Numbered from the stretch's first letter, positions 48,361 to 60,230 are shown. The stretch is DNA of 64,000 nt from Physcomitrium patens (GCF_000002425.4 NC_037270.1:93685-157684); one strand, 5' to 3'. Numbers and translations: made by a program. Notes: generated by a model not told the origin, from the sequence alone.

Positions 48361-48425
48361 CTGTTCTTACCAAGAGTCGACAAAAGAAGGAAGGACCCAC
48401 TCAATATTTGGATGAGCTTGATGCG

Positions 48426-49692
48426 AAGGGCCAATTTGACCCAATTATGGAGACATCCATCCAAGTCCTGTTATGGGCTCTCTTACCCAGTATGAGACCT
48501 AACTCGGTTGGGTAATCCAATGAGGTCTGGATTACGGAGGCTTCACTTCTATTCCAAGCTGTTCTATTCTCTAGGCCATTTTGGAGAAACGTCTTTTCCA
48601 TGGAAAGATCCTCTTAGAGGCAGGAATTTCATGGAAGAGGGGTCTGTTGTTCCAATTCCGAGTCCAAGGCGGAAGAATAGGAGACCTCACAAAGTAAAAG
48701 GGAAAGAGAGGAAAAAGAAGGAGGCATTGAAAGATTGAAATTTTGAGGGTCAGAGAGCTAGCTTCAAGCTCCTTCGAAAGGTGTAAGACTTAATTTTTCA
48801 TAGGTTTGGAAGGATAGGGCAATTGTTGCTTGAAGTCAGTGTTTGTATTGTGATTTGGATTTTTTTTTGCAATAAAAATAATGCTAGTATTCTTGACTGT
48901 TTTACAAAATTGGAGAGACATCTGCTATTGAAATTTTAGAAGTGTCTAAATGGTTGAGTATGCCAAGTGCATGCAAAAATTTATATTAATCTAATAGTAC
49001 ACATAGAGGATATTTGATCATTAGTGTAAAGAGGTATCAAAAGTTGGCATATTGGGGTTGTTTAGGATTTTTGTAATATTTGGAAATCTACCAGTTGGAA
49101 TAAGGTGAATTTTAACGTGATAAGTCGAGGACTTAAAAGCGGCACTACACACAAAGCTTGAATGAGAATTAATGGTCAAAAAAGGAGAAATTTCAAGTCA
49201 AAGCTCATCATCAACTTCTAGATGACAGTCAAAGGACATCAATGTGGATTTATGGCATTTTCTTGCAATTTATAAGTTGGATTGGATTGAACTTATTGAA
49301 CATTTAGAAGACTTGCAAAGATACTAGTGGTAGAAGTTTTTCAAAAATCAGACAATCAAATTGAGAATTATAGCTTGTCAAAGCTCGATGTTTAGGATTA
49401 GGGTTTAAAAATTTTAAAAAATAAAATAAAATAAAATAAATAAAAAATAAAAAATAAAAAAATAAAACTAAAAAATAAACAAAAGAATTTATACTTATAA
49501 TATCTAGAAGTTATTAAAATAGTGTTTTTAAGTACTTTATATTGGGATTAAGCTTTTACATTGAAATCCAAAATAGTTTGTATTTAGATGGTTGAAACCC
49601 ACTAGACTACTTAGATACTTGCAAAATATTGTTTTATCTTCCACAGCTAGATGCCTAGTACATTCTCAAGCTAGATAGCATGTAATACGATA
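48426..49692 (+). mobile_element. G2 3' LTR of copy c, 5'-truncated
   Basis: From 48,426 it is the reverse complement of the LTR at 47,180-48,123 in its first section, then of the section near 52,500-52,640 (GCTAGCTT...AAGTCA). It ends CATGTAATACGATA. With 46,625-46,741 it brackets G2 gag in sense orientation, so 46,625-49,692 is one deleted G2 element. G1 ORF3 continues without loss on both sides. Confidence 0.7.
49410..49480. repeat. AAAAT-rich simple repeat
   Basis: Runs of ATAAA, AAAAT and AAATAA units, on the plus strand, within the G2 3' LTR. Confidence 0.9.
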
Positions 49693-50122
49693 GTAAACTT
49701 TATATGTTGAAAAAGGCCAAGATGCGACAAACTATATTTACTACATACTCCGATCTTTGCTCTCTTCGAAGATGGTTGATAGGTCCTTTCAACCATTTAT
49801 AGTGTGCCATACCAGGACAAGAAGACCACCTTGTTATTTGATTATTGTTAAGGCCTTCATAACTTCCTTCAAATAAAACATTTGGAACACTGTCAAGAGT
49901 TATTCTTACTTCTAATAAAATCACAAAACATCGAGAGTCTCTTCCAAGGTCGTGATACCAAACACATTGTATCTCGCCATCTATTCAAAGAAAGACATGT
50001 CATTCTTGAGGATCTTCATCTCGATTCTGTTATCTTGAAGGTTGTGACAATCGTAATGTCTCATCTAGTAAATCCGCAAATGAAAGCTCTTGAATTGAAT
50101 TTGCTGATTGTTGGTGCTCCAT
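49693..50122 (-). pseudogene. G1 ORF3 relic, copy h (best preserved)
   Basis: The minus-strand frame starts MEHQQSANSIQELSFADLL at 50,122. After three stops near residues 35-57 it is open from VILLEVRITLDSVPNVLFEG through NQITRWSSCPGMAHYKWLK and RREQRSEYVVNIVCRIL to 49,693, where the G2 element interrupts it. The 74-codon open stretch is the longest in any ORF3 copy. The sequence shows no recognisable family. The Trp/Cys-containing block WSSCPGMAHYKW seems the most conserved part. Confidence 0.6.
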
Positions 50123-50378
50123 CTCATCACAAATACACAAAAGATACAATGAAAGATAGAAGGTAGAATGTTATTTTTATTTGATCTTGTTTCTTTTATA
50201 GGAAAGGTTTGCTATTCTTCATCTTGGTTTTGATGGATGTTGTTGATGAAAGACTTCAACTTTCTTTGTTGCATTTGCAAGATTCTTTGATGGCTCTCAT
50301 GTGTGTTCATTAATATCATATCCATCCCAATGAATAAGATATTTCAACCTATTTTGGCACCACCTTGAGTCATCATCT
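50123..50378 (-). pseudogene. G1 chromodomain fragment (copy h)
   Basis: The minus strand carries the post-chromodomain stretch and the C-terminal half of a chromodomain (remnants of YLIHWDGYD and ECT near 50,300-50,345). The rest of the element is missing where G2 sequence resumes at about 50,379. Confidence 0.65.
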
Positions 50379-51702
50379 CACTGTCTAGTATTACTATTCA
50401 CTCGAATAAAACTACTTGTATATTGGCTTTACAAAAGCTAAAAACAGTATAGGTTGTTTATAGTTTTGTCAGCCATGTCAGTTATAATTAATGATTTATT
50501 TATTTTTTTGTGATTATATGTCAATTTTTAACTCATTTCTTAAAGAAACCATTATCACATGGAACTAGTCCAATTTGAACTAAGAAATGTACAATTGCCT
50601 TCAAAGAATTAAAACAAAATTGGTGTCTGTACCACTACTAGTTGCAGCTTGTTGGACGAAATTATTTCATGTTCATGTTGATGCATCCAATGTTGCTATT
50701 GGATCCATCGTAAGTCAAAAAGATTGAAAGGATTTGGATCATCTAATATATTATTCTAGTCGACAATTGGTTGCAACTGAATAAAATTATACTACAACTA
50801 AATGGAAAGCTTTGAAAATGATTTATTCTATTCAAAACTTTTGGCATTATTTGCTTAGTTATACATTCGTATTTTATGTTGATCATGATGCTCTTAAGTA
50901 TATGGTTAATAAACGTCAATTGAGTAGATGCATTGCTTGATGGGTGTTACTACTTCAGGAATTTATCTTTACTATAAATGTCAGATCAAGAAAGAAACAT
51001 GCCAATATAGACCACATATCTCGTTTATCCAATATATTGAGCAATAAGCCTATCAATGATGCCTTATTTAATACAAAATTATTTGCCGTTGAAGTGATTA
51101 TACTTGAATATAGTGAATTAATTTAGTATCTAAGATTTCAAATATTTCCACCTACATATAGTGAAAAACTCAAGAAATACTTGATTTTAGAAAGTACATC
51201 ATATATGATGGTTGGTGATGCCTTGCATAAGCATAGGAAGGATGAAATTTTACGCTGCTATATTTTTCAAAGTAAAGTGCATATTATATTAAAAAGCTAC
51301 CATTTAGATAGTTCTGGTGGATATTTTGCTTGTGATAGTACTACTCGTATAGCTTTAATGATTGGATATTGGTAGCCAACAATGTTTTCGAATACACACC
51401 AATATGTCCAACATTGTGATCCTTGTCAACAAATTAGTCAACTTACTAGAACTTCTGCCATGCTATTGCTACTAATTTTGGTATAAGTACTTTTTAAAAA
51501 ATGGAGTATTGATTTTGTAGGACCAATCATACCAGCCTCACGAAATAGACTAAATAGATATATTTTGGTAGCAATCCATTATGTAACAAAATGAACTAAG
51601 GTGGTTGTAACAAAAATAGATTCTACTAATACAGTAGTCACATTTGTATATGAAAATATTATCACTTGATTTGGGTGTCCCAAAGAATTGGTTAGTGATT
51701 GA
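50379..51702 (+). pseudogene. G2 RNase H and integrase N-terminal half (copy a, continued)
   Basis: RNase H lies about 50,530-50,960 with shifts (SHGTSP, AFKELKQ, then VDASNVAIGSI-type remnants). An open piece at 50,944-51,126 follows. The integrase zinc region is at 51,290-51,430: YHLDSSGGYFACD and HQYVQHCDPCQQ supply the HHCC residues. The core start WSIDFVGPIIPA (51,500) and the second Asp in ELVSD (51,690) are visible. A solo LTR at 51,703 interrupts it. Confidence 0.75.
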
Positions 51703-53024
51703 TGTTGTATTACAAGTTGTCTTGCTCAAGAATACACTGGGCACCTAGCTGTAGAAGATGACGTTGTGTTTCACAAGTATCCAAGAAATCCTAATAGGTT
51801 TTATCCATATGAGAAGAATGTAATCTGAATTTCAATTCAAAAGTGCTAAAAACACTTTTCTTAGTAGCCTTAATCATACATAAATCTCAATTATCTTGTT
51901 ACTTTCATATTTAAGCAATTTAGATTTTTCTTATAAGCCCCAATTCTAATCAATGAACTTTAAGAAAGTGTAACATCCAATCAGACCATCTACTTGATGT
52001 TAAATTTTGCATACAATTGTCAATGTAAGTTTTTTATATTCTAAAGAATTTTTAGCCCAATCCAACTTATAAACTATGAGAAAACCTCCAAAAATTGCAC
52101 TGATGTCACTCAGCCGCCAACTTAAAAAGTGAAGCAAAAATCTCAGTAGTGATTTTCCCTTTTCCAACCGTTAACTTTGATTCAAAATTAGTATACAACT
52201 TAATCTTCAAGTCTTCCAATACTATACCAAATTTCACCTTGATCTGATTAATAGATCTCTAGATATCATAGAAATCCTATCCAATCTCTAACTGCCAACT
52301 TCCGAAATCCACTTGTGGTAAAAACTAGATATCTCTAAACCATGCTATTAGATTATGACAAAATTTTTTAAACACTTAGCACACCTAATAATCCAAATAG
52401 TATCAAATTTTTAACTATAGATATTATACGAATTATACAAATTAGTCAAAATTGTTAGCCCTAATTATATTATATAAAATCCAAATCACCTATACAAACC
52501 TTGACTTTGAATATCAATTGTTAAGTCTTCAAAAATCCTCTAAAACCAATCTTTATGCCTTTGAAAAGAACTTTAAGCTAGCACTCAAACTCTATCCTCT
52601 GATCTTCAAATGCCCCCCTAATTTGTCCTAGGCAGTTGTTTTAGTGACCAAAGGTTTGATTTCGACCCTGTCTCACAAACAATCGACCCTTGGGTAACAA
52701 TCTAACTTATCCTAAGGAGTTTTTAGCCCAATCCTATTATCAACTTGACCCTTGTATCAACCATACCAACCATTTATCTCTTTTATCCTAATTTTACCAC
52801 TTTATGGCCTTTCTAACGTAGTAAAAGAGTTTCTATATCCTAGATGGTAAAAATACTAACTAACTTTTATCTACTTGCTATTAAGACATGAAAATAGGCT
52901 AAAAAGCTTTCATAAAAGCCTTATTAAAATATTTTAAATTTTTGTTGAACTAATTTAATAGAGTATGAGTTAAAAAATTATTTTTAATCATGTTTTTATC
53001 ATATAATTATGTCACAATATGACA
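51703..53024 (-). mobile_element. Solo G2 LTR in integrase, 4-bp target duplication
   Basis: It is 1,322 bp. The plus strand starts TGTTGTATTACAAGTTGTC and ends TCACAATATGACA. Flanks TTGA and TCAA are the two deamination products of the palindrome TCGA. No telomere-like tract. The integrase frame resumes at 53,025. Confidence 0.85.
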
Positions 53025-53346
53025 TCAAAGAATCTATTTTATTTATTCTATGATTGCAACCTTAATGGATAAATATGAGATCAAACATTGAAAAATAATC
53101 TTATTTTATCTTCAAGCCAATAGATAGACTAGAAAGATTAATGGTATTCTAAACAAAGTTTTAACTATGACCATGTTTGATGCAAGATTAGATTGAGATA
53201 CAAAATTATTTGCAGCTTTATGGGCATATTGTACTACATATAAAGTCACTACCAATTCTACACTATTCCAATTAGTATATGGGTAAGATGTAATATTACC
53301 AATTGAATTAGAAGTTCAAAGTTTAAAAATTGCATTTGATGAATGT
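53025..53346 (+). pseudogene. G2 integrase core end (copy a, continued)
   Basis: IYFIYSMIATLMDKY, then the remnant of the NGQTE region (53,100-53,140), then LFAALWAYCTTYKVTTN and FQLVYG (53,200-53,282). Interrupted at 53,347 by the next solo LTR. Confidence 0.75.
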
Positions 53347-55016
53347 TGTTGTAATACATGAAGTCTTGCTTAAGAATGCTCCAGGCACCTAGTTGGGGAA
53401 GGAAGAATGGAAATTGCAACAACAGAATCCTAATTCTAATAGAATACTAACAATGCTCTAATTAGACCATAATAATACTAAACAAGCTTAATCAAATTCA
53501 AAAAAATCTCAAAAAAAATTTAAACCAATAATAAGAATTCTTAAAGAAATATTAGAATGATCACAAATATCACTGAAATATATATCAATTCAATCTTAAT
53601 TTAATACTAGTCAAAATCCTATTGAACTTCATTCAAACTTTAGGCCAAAACTAATTAAATCTTAAACCCTAATAAAATCCTAAACCCTAAACTAAATCCT
53701 AAAAAAACTTTAAATCAAACCCCAACCAAATTCTAAACCAAACGATAAATCCTAAATCAAACCCTACACAAACCTTAATCAAATCCTAAACCTTAAACCA
53801 ATCCCTAACCAAATCCTAAAACAAACCCTAAACCCTAAACCAAATCCTAACCAAATCCTAAACCAAACCGTAAACCCTAACCAAACCCTAATCCAAACCC
53901 TAAATCCTAAACCAAATCCTAATTAAATCCTAAATCAAACCCTAACTAAATCCTAACCAAATTCTAATAATTCCTACAACAAATTTAAACCTCAATAACT
54001 AATAAATAAAACCATTGATCTTAACTCAAATTTTGTACATTTCTTAAAAACTAAGTTGAAAACAATCACAAGAATTTTGGAAAGGATCGAAATAACCAAA
54101 TAGACGATAACCTCAAAAACGTGCTTGGGTATTGGTCGGCCTCCTTCTCCAATCTTGATGCCAATCTTCCAAAGCCAATATCTCTTTTATGCATCATTCG
54201 ATTGATTTCAAAATTCTCATACACATAGAAAAACAAGTCTAATATCTTCTCACATAAGTTTCACTCCAATCCAACAAGTAGATTGCAAGAAATCTTTAAA
54301 ACCCTCACTAGACCTAAAATACTACTTTTTGAGACCTTGACCCACTTAAACCTCAATATTTCTTAATTCATCTATTAGATCAAGCTCAAATTCACAACAC
54401 ATATTAAACACAACTATAGACATATACCTACAAAATTTCATCCATAGATCTATAACAAAACTTTGATAATATCACCCAAAACATAAACCTTATTTTATTT
54501 CATAAAACCCAAGTCATCCGAAACAAACCTTGACTTTGCAAAGCTCTTACAAAGTCATAACAACTCCAAATCGCCCAAAATCAATGCTCATACAAAGCCT
54601 ATCTAGTTTTCTATCAAACTTCACTCTCCGATTTGCAAAAGAATTCCAAAATAATTGTCGAGACTCGGTTTTGTGTCTCAATGTCTGATTTCGACCTTGG
54701 TTCATAACCGGCCCTCTCCGGGTATCAACATCTAGTTTTTCTAAGTAAATTTTGCTAAAATTTACTCTTAGCTTCCTTCTAAAGATGTCTAAATCATTTA
54801 TTTTCCCAACCTACATTTTTGTGCCTTATTTATGGTCCTATAAAGTAAGTAGAAGTCACCTTTCTAAAACGCAGCATTGGTACCTTTTAATTTTTCTACC
54901 CCTTTGACTATTAATTATATTTCTAAGATAGTTTGTTCTTATACTTTGAACTAAGATCTCCTAAATTACAATAATCTCCACACTCTTTCACCCATTAGTC
55001 GTGTTACATCACGACA
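53347..55016 (-). mobile_element. Solo G2 LTR in integrase, 4-bp target duplication
   Basis: It is 1,670 bp. The plus strand starts TGTTGTAATACATGAAGTC and ends GTTACATCACGACA. Flanks ATGT and ACAT are the two deamination products of the palindrome ACGT. Contains the telomere-like tract at 53,645-53,990. Highly similar throughout to 19,842-21,507. Confidence 0.85.
53645..53990. repeat. Telomere-like degenerate CCCTAAA tract (copy 3)
   Basis: About 345 bp with many AAACCCTAA, AAATCCTAA and AACCAAACCCTAA units on the plus strand, at the same LTR position as copies 1 and 2. Confidence 0.9.
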
Positions 55017-55450
55017 ACATCTTGATGACAAAGAATTCCTCTAATATTGATTTGAATAACTGAAAAAATTATATGAAGTTAGAGCTACAGCTCTTTTGAA
55101 TATGGAAGCTATATAGCATTTTTGTAAAAGTTATTATGATAGTAAATTATGTCCAAAATCTTTTCTATCTAATGATCTAGTACTTCTTTATGACAGTCGA
55201 TTTCAAAAAATTTTGAAGAAATTTCAATTTCATTGGCATAAATTATATCATATGATGGAAGGTTTTCCTAATGGTTTAGTTCAGTTGGAAGATTTTATGG
55301 ATACCTAATTTACCACATGTATCAATGAAAATCGATTATAAATTTATTATAAATAAACCAAGAATGGATTTCAAAAATTAGAAAGAAAAGGATTACCTGT
55401 TAATGATAGATTACATATAATTATATGTGTATGATGGAAATTAAAGACGA
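55017..55450 (+). pseudogene. G2 integrase C-terminus (copy a, end)
   Basis: LKKLYEVRATALLNMEAI, then CKSYYDSKLCPKSFLSNDLV, LLYDSRFQKILKKFQFHW and GFPNGLVQLEDF. This is the usual integrase tail that follows the core. Stops are few in this piece. No chromodomain follows. Confidence 0.7.
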
Positions 55451-56645
55451 CTAATGGTTGGTTTTGGTCCTAATACCGATTTGTCAAAAAAATTAAAAGT
55501 TAAGTTGGAGTAAACTAGTTTAAGAAATGTTGATTTAGATCCCAAGTAAAAAGTTAGGAACAGGGCACTTACTGGAAGTTTTTTTCAGCATTTTGAATAT
55601 TGTTGTTTAGAGAATAACTATTGGAGTGTAGAGTTTACTTTAGTAAATAAGAAAGTAGTGTTAGTACGAGCAAGGAGTGAGAAGCAAATATTTCATAATG
55701 TTGATGGAAAGAATAAAGAAAGCTATGGATATAGAGAAAAGTTACCAAAGTATAAGAGCTAAGAGCAGTTTGGAGTTACCATTGTTAGTAGTTCTTATTA
55801 ATATGGAATCAATGAAGTTAGAAATTTGATGGTCTCTAAAAAAGAAAAGAGATTTTAGAAATATACAATTATATCAATTTTTACAAGAGTCAGATAACTT
55901 GCGACTAATTGATGTAGAATTGGTAGAAGAATTTATAGAAAATTATTGAGATCAATAAAAGCAGCTTACAAAAGATATTGCATCTCTCAATTAGTGAGCT
56001 TGTAGTGGATGTTGAAGTATCTAGTGATTTGTGACTAGGAAGCTATTTCAAAGATGGAATGTTGTCATTTGAAAAGAATCAAGGTTGACAAACAACAGAG
56101 GCACTTACACTAGAGCTTATGGAGTGCATGCATTTTATTCAAAACCGGTTAAGCTTGAATCAACACACCTCGTACATGTCCAAACGGTTATTATTTGCTG
56201 CAATATGAATGCTTGAAGGTATGGTGTTTAACTCGATAGCTTTTGTAGAAATTAGAATCTATGCAGAGATAAGAGCTAAGTAGAAGTTAAGAAAATTTAC
56301 ATCTTTGCTCTGCTTCAATTATGTCCACTCCGTAATTACATATATGTTGAGTCAAACACTGCCAATAAAGGAGAAAAATATACTCTCTCCAATGCCTATG
56401 ATGTATTCAAAGTTTAAAGGCATTGAGAGGTAGTCCACAGGTAGTAGTACATAAAATTAGAGAATCAAGTAACTCGTTGGAATGAGAGGCTATACCAATG
56501 ATTATACCATGATAGATTTCAATTTGTTTGGCAATCGAGATTAAGATTGAAGTTCTAATTTTAATAGACATCAACCAATTAGTATTTCCACATGATAGAA
56601 TATCAAAAGGAGTGAATCTAAAGGAAGTTATATTGGCTCAGTGTC
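55451..56645. other. Unassigned stretch after G2 pol
   Basis: No LTR, gene or known domain was recognised. Plus-strand open pieces with Lys/Glu-rich content (55,700-55,950) are broken by stops. It could be an extra G2 3' region or an older insertion. A G1 LTR begins at 56,646. Confidence 0.4.
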
Positions 56646-57180
56646 ATAGACATACACATGTAAATCAATAATTAGTTATATGATTTAAATAATAATAGAT
56701 AAAAGTAGGTCAATTCTATAATATCTTCTATAAAAGCTTTTTTAATGCTTTATAGATATTATTTTGATATGAATTGAAAGTTGATGTATAAACCAATGAA
56801 ATCCATGTCAAAGAAAAAGTAACAAAATAGAAATAAGAAAGTACGTATATTAAAAAAAATTACAATAGCTTATTATTAAAAGACAAGAAAACTTGAGACA
56901 CTTGAAACTAGACTAGAAGCAAAAAAAGAGTTGACAACAGTGAAGAGGACTTCACTCTTGCCTCTATATATATTATTCAACTAGGAGCCACGTGGCGATG
57001 TTCTATAAGACTTCTAATATGTGTTGACTTTGTAAGACACATGTTTTAGTTTAAAAGGTAAGTATTTTATATGTGGGCCACATAGTTAGCTTGTTCTTCA
57101 AGCTATCAATATGTGTGGCACATAGTCAACTTATTGACCACATTTCTAATCTAAAAAGTTAATTAAAGATACCTATAAAG
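56646..57180. mobile_element. G1 5' LTR of copy i with internal inversion
   Basis: Bases 56,646-56,775 are LTR positions 1-130 in plus orientation (TGTCATAGACATACACATG). Bases 56,785-57,180 are the following LTR section in minus orientation. Together they represent one LTR whose downstream 400 bp is flipped. The LTR end, primer site and gag start are missing, because gag begins directly at 57,181. Confidence 0.7.
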
Positions 57181-58140
57181 CAATGGCATAAATACAAAAG
57201 TAATTGAAAGAGTTATTACTTGCGATGCATCAACTTAACTTACCAGCACAAAGATCAATAAAAATAGTAGGAAGTGAGGATATTGAGATGATTAGAGCTG
57301 TTTCAATGTCTGTATGAAATTATATCCCTCCATCCATGGTGGAACATCCTTCAAGTGTTAGAGAATCAAGAGTTGCCTTGTCCAAGAAGTTTGACAATAC
57401 AAGATCCAATATTGAAGATTTATCAATCAAGTACAACTTATGATTGAACTTCAATCTCAAAGCTATCCAACTCAAGGATCACAAGTTTGATTCATTGATA
57501 TACTTTTATCAGGTTCAGCACTATTATGGTTATCATCTTTTTTTGAATAATAAGATTCAATATTGGATAATTTAGAAGTATTTTTGGTAGAATTTTGATC
57601 CATATATGGAAAATATGATACAATTCATGTTGCAACCAATAAAATCCATATTTTATGATAAAGCAATCGATTTGTAATATTATATGTTTTATAATTTTGA
57701 TAACTTGCAACTGATATCAAGTGAGATGATGTTGTATTGATTAGCCAATTTCTCTACAGATTATAATATGAAGTAAAGAAATTGATGTTCAACTTATATG
57801 ATCCTCAAACATTAAGTCAAGCAATTGACTTTGTTGTGAAGTGCGACAATCAACATTTTGAATTTTGATTTGACAGCCGTACAAGTAGTCCTCAACGTTA
57901 CTATAATTTGATGGCAATATCAATTTTTCTTCAACACATACATTTAGAAGTAGATGATATATAAATTGATGCAGTATATATTAAACTTTTTATCAAGCAA
58001 AGAAAGACTTGTCGTCGTCAAGAAAGATTGTGCTTATATTCTGGAGAGCCTAAATATACTGCTCAATATTATCCAAAGAAGTGACAAAATCACAAAATGA
58101 GGAGCACAATTATCAAAGAAGATAATGTGTCAAAAAAATA
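57181..58140 (+). pseudogene. G1 gag (copy i)
   Basis: It starts inside gag with a LLLAMHQLNLPAQ-like stretch, continues with KKFDNTRSN and the gag core, and has a knuckle near 58,025-58,080 reading CLYSGEPKYTAQYYPKK, where Ser and Tyr replace zinc ligands. Several stops. Confidence 0.75.
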
Positions 58141-59640
58141 AATTTGTCTAGCTACAATAGGAATCGTGTGGCTGGAATCTTGTACAATTTCTAACAAAGG
58201 TCCTATCTTCTCCTCAAAACCCTCTTCTTATTTTATAATAGATGTGCATTTAGGACCTAATAATTATAAAGCCTTTACCTTCATAGATTTAGGAGCCTCA
58301 GCTTGTTTCTTAAACTTAGAATTTGTTAAAAATCATAAAATACCGTTAGTACAAAAAACTAAATCTATTCATGTAGAAGTCATAGATGGTCATTTATTAT
58401 CTTTTGGAAATGTTATTCAAGAAATACTTCCTATAGATATAGCAATAAATCGTCATAGGCATTATATAATCTTTAATATAATTAGATCTCCTTCTATTCA
58501 GTCATTTTAGGTTTATTGTGGTTAAAAAAGTATAATCGTTATATAGATTGGAATTCTTGTACTCTTGACTTTTCTAAAAGTATAACTAAGAGTGAAATTA
58601 ATCTAGTAGAAAGTCATAAGTCTAGCAGAATAAAACCTGTGTTTGTAGATATGAGAGCTTTTTTGCATGCTACAAAAGAAGAATCATCTTCTGTCATTTA
58701 CGCCACATCTATTTCTAATGATACAAAGACTTCAAGTAGCATTCTAAGCCAATATTAAGAGTTTTAAGATGTATTTGAGGAAAAAAAATATAGATATTCT
58801 TTAAGAACATCATTCCTATGATTGCTTAATTAACCTTCAAGAAGGAGCACAACTGCCATTTGGGCCAATCTATAGTTTATCATAAAATTAATTAGCTGAA
58901 CTCAATGAATATATTAAAGAGAATCTAGCGAAGAATTTCAGATGTCATTCCAAATTGCCAGTAGGAGCTCCAATCTTATTTGTAAAGAAGAAAGATTGAT
59001 CATTACAGATGTGTGTTGATTATCGAGGATTCAACAAGATCACCATCAAGAATAGATATTTTTTTATTTTTGATATCCAGACTTCTTGATCAATTGAATG
59101 AAGCTAAGATCTAGACAAAAATAGATCTACATGGAGCATATAATCTAATATGTAATAAAGAAGAAGATAAATGGAAGATTACATTTTGAACTAGGTATGG
59201 AAATTTTGAATAAAATGTCATGCCTTTTGAACTAGGTATGGACATTTTGAATACAATGTCATGCCTTTTGAACTTACAAATGCATTGACACCTTTTTAAT
59301 ATGTAATGAATGATACTTTTTGAGAGTTTTGGATGATTTTATTGTTTATTATATGGATGACATCTTAATCTATTCTAAGAACAAAAATCAACATGAACTT
59401 TATATTCATCATGTGTTATAAAAATTAAGAGATGGAGGATTCTATGCCGAGATAGAAAAGTGTATATTCAACACTACTCAAGTCGACTTTTTAAGATATA
59501 TCATTTCAAATGATGGGCTCGTGATAGATCCTAAGAAAGTTCAAACTATTATAGATTAAAAGATTCTAAAAATGGTAAGAGATGTCTAATATTTTTTAGA
59601 CTTTGTCAACTATTATTGGATCTTCATCAAAGATATCTCT
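58141..59640 (+). pseudogene. G1 protease and RT (copy i)
   Basis: The plus-strand piece 58,166-58,510 (114 codons) holds the protease with FIDLGASACFLNLEF (Leu for Ser in the DSGA site). The next piece (58,516-58,758) ends the protease and linker. RT follows: fingers about 58,850-59,060 (APILFVKKKD), palm to 59,270 with a 41-bp tandem duplication, and an intact YMDD-type site near 59,345-59,370. The thumb lies about 59,400-59,560. Confidence 0.8.
59191..59272. repeat. 41-bp tandem duplication in RT
   Basis: CTAGGTATGGAAATTTTGAA and the following 21 bases recur directly with two changes. The length is not a multiple of three, so it shifts the RT frame. Confidence 0.9.
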
Positions 59641-60230
59641 TGAATTATAGTCCTACTTAAACATTTGACTTGGAAAGATAAACTCGAGTAGAACAAATAA
59701 GCTAAAGCATCTTTTGAAACTTTGAAGTCACTTTTTATTTTTGCACCAATCTTGTATCATGTCGATTTTTATAAGATATTTTTTATGGAAACAAATACAT
59801 CAAACTTTGCTTTAGGTGCCGTATTATCACAAATTGGAACAGATGATAAACTTCACTTAGTAGATTTTTATTCCAAAAAAGTTTTAGCAACCAAGATTAA
59901 CTATGAAATCCACAACAAAGAGCTTCTTACAATCATGGATTCATTTTAAGAATGGCATCATCATTTAAAAGGTACTTTGAATCCTATCATCGTATATATG
60001 GACCATAAGAATCTCAAGTACTTCATGTCAGCATGTATTTTGAATTGTTGCCAAGCTTGTTGGAGCATGTCTTTATCAAGTTTTGATTTCAAGATCACAT
60101 ATTGACTCGAAAAATAATAAGGTTTGTCAATCGCTCTTTTTAGACATTCTTATCTTACATCAAAAGAAAGAGATGCATCTTTTGATCAATAAAAAATAAT
60201 TTTTTTGATGCCAAAGTATTTTCATCTTTG
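59641..60230 (+). pseudogene. G1 RNase H (copy i)
   Basis: The plus-strand piece 59,722-59,949 (75 codons) reads FFMETNTSNFALGAVLSQ and NKELLTIMDSF. The METDAS Asp is Asn, as in copy d. The connector follows with frameshifts. Confidence 0.8.

Larger units (their letters stand above)
46742..48425 (+). pseudogene. G2 gag C-terminus (copy c), split by a solo LTR
   Basis: The plus strand reads the second knuckle pair: RCFLCRQIGHYANKYANP (46,939 onward) and CGNYKQSGHTYQQYNAM, with the zinc Cys residues partly Tyr, then NNRDQQIQ and VECIQAI (to 47,179). A solo G2 LTR fills 47,180-48,360, after which the frame resumes as VLTKSRQKKEGPTQYLDE. It matches 43,860-44,150 in the same order. Confidence 0.75.
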
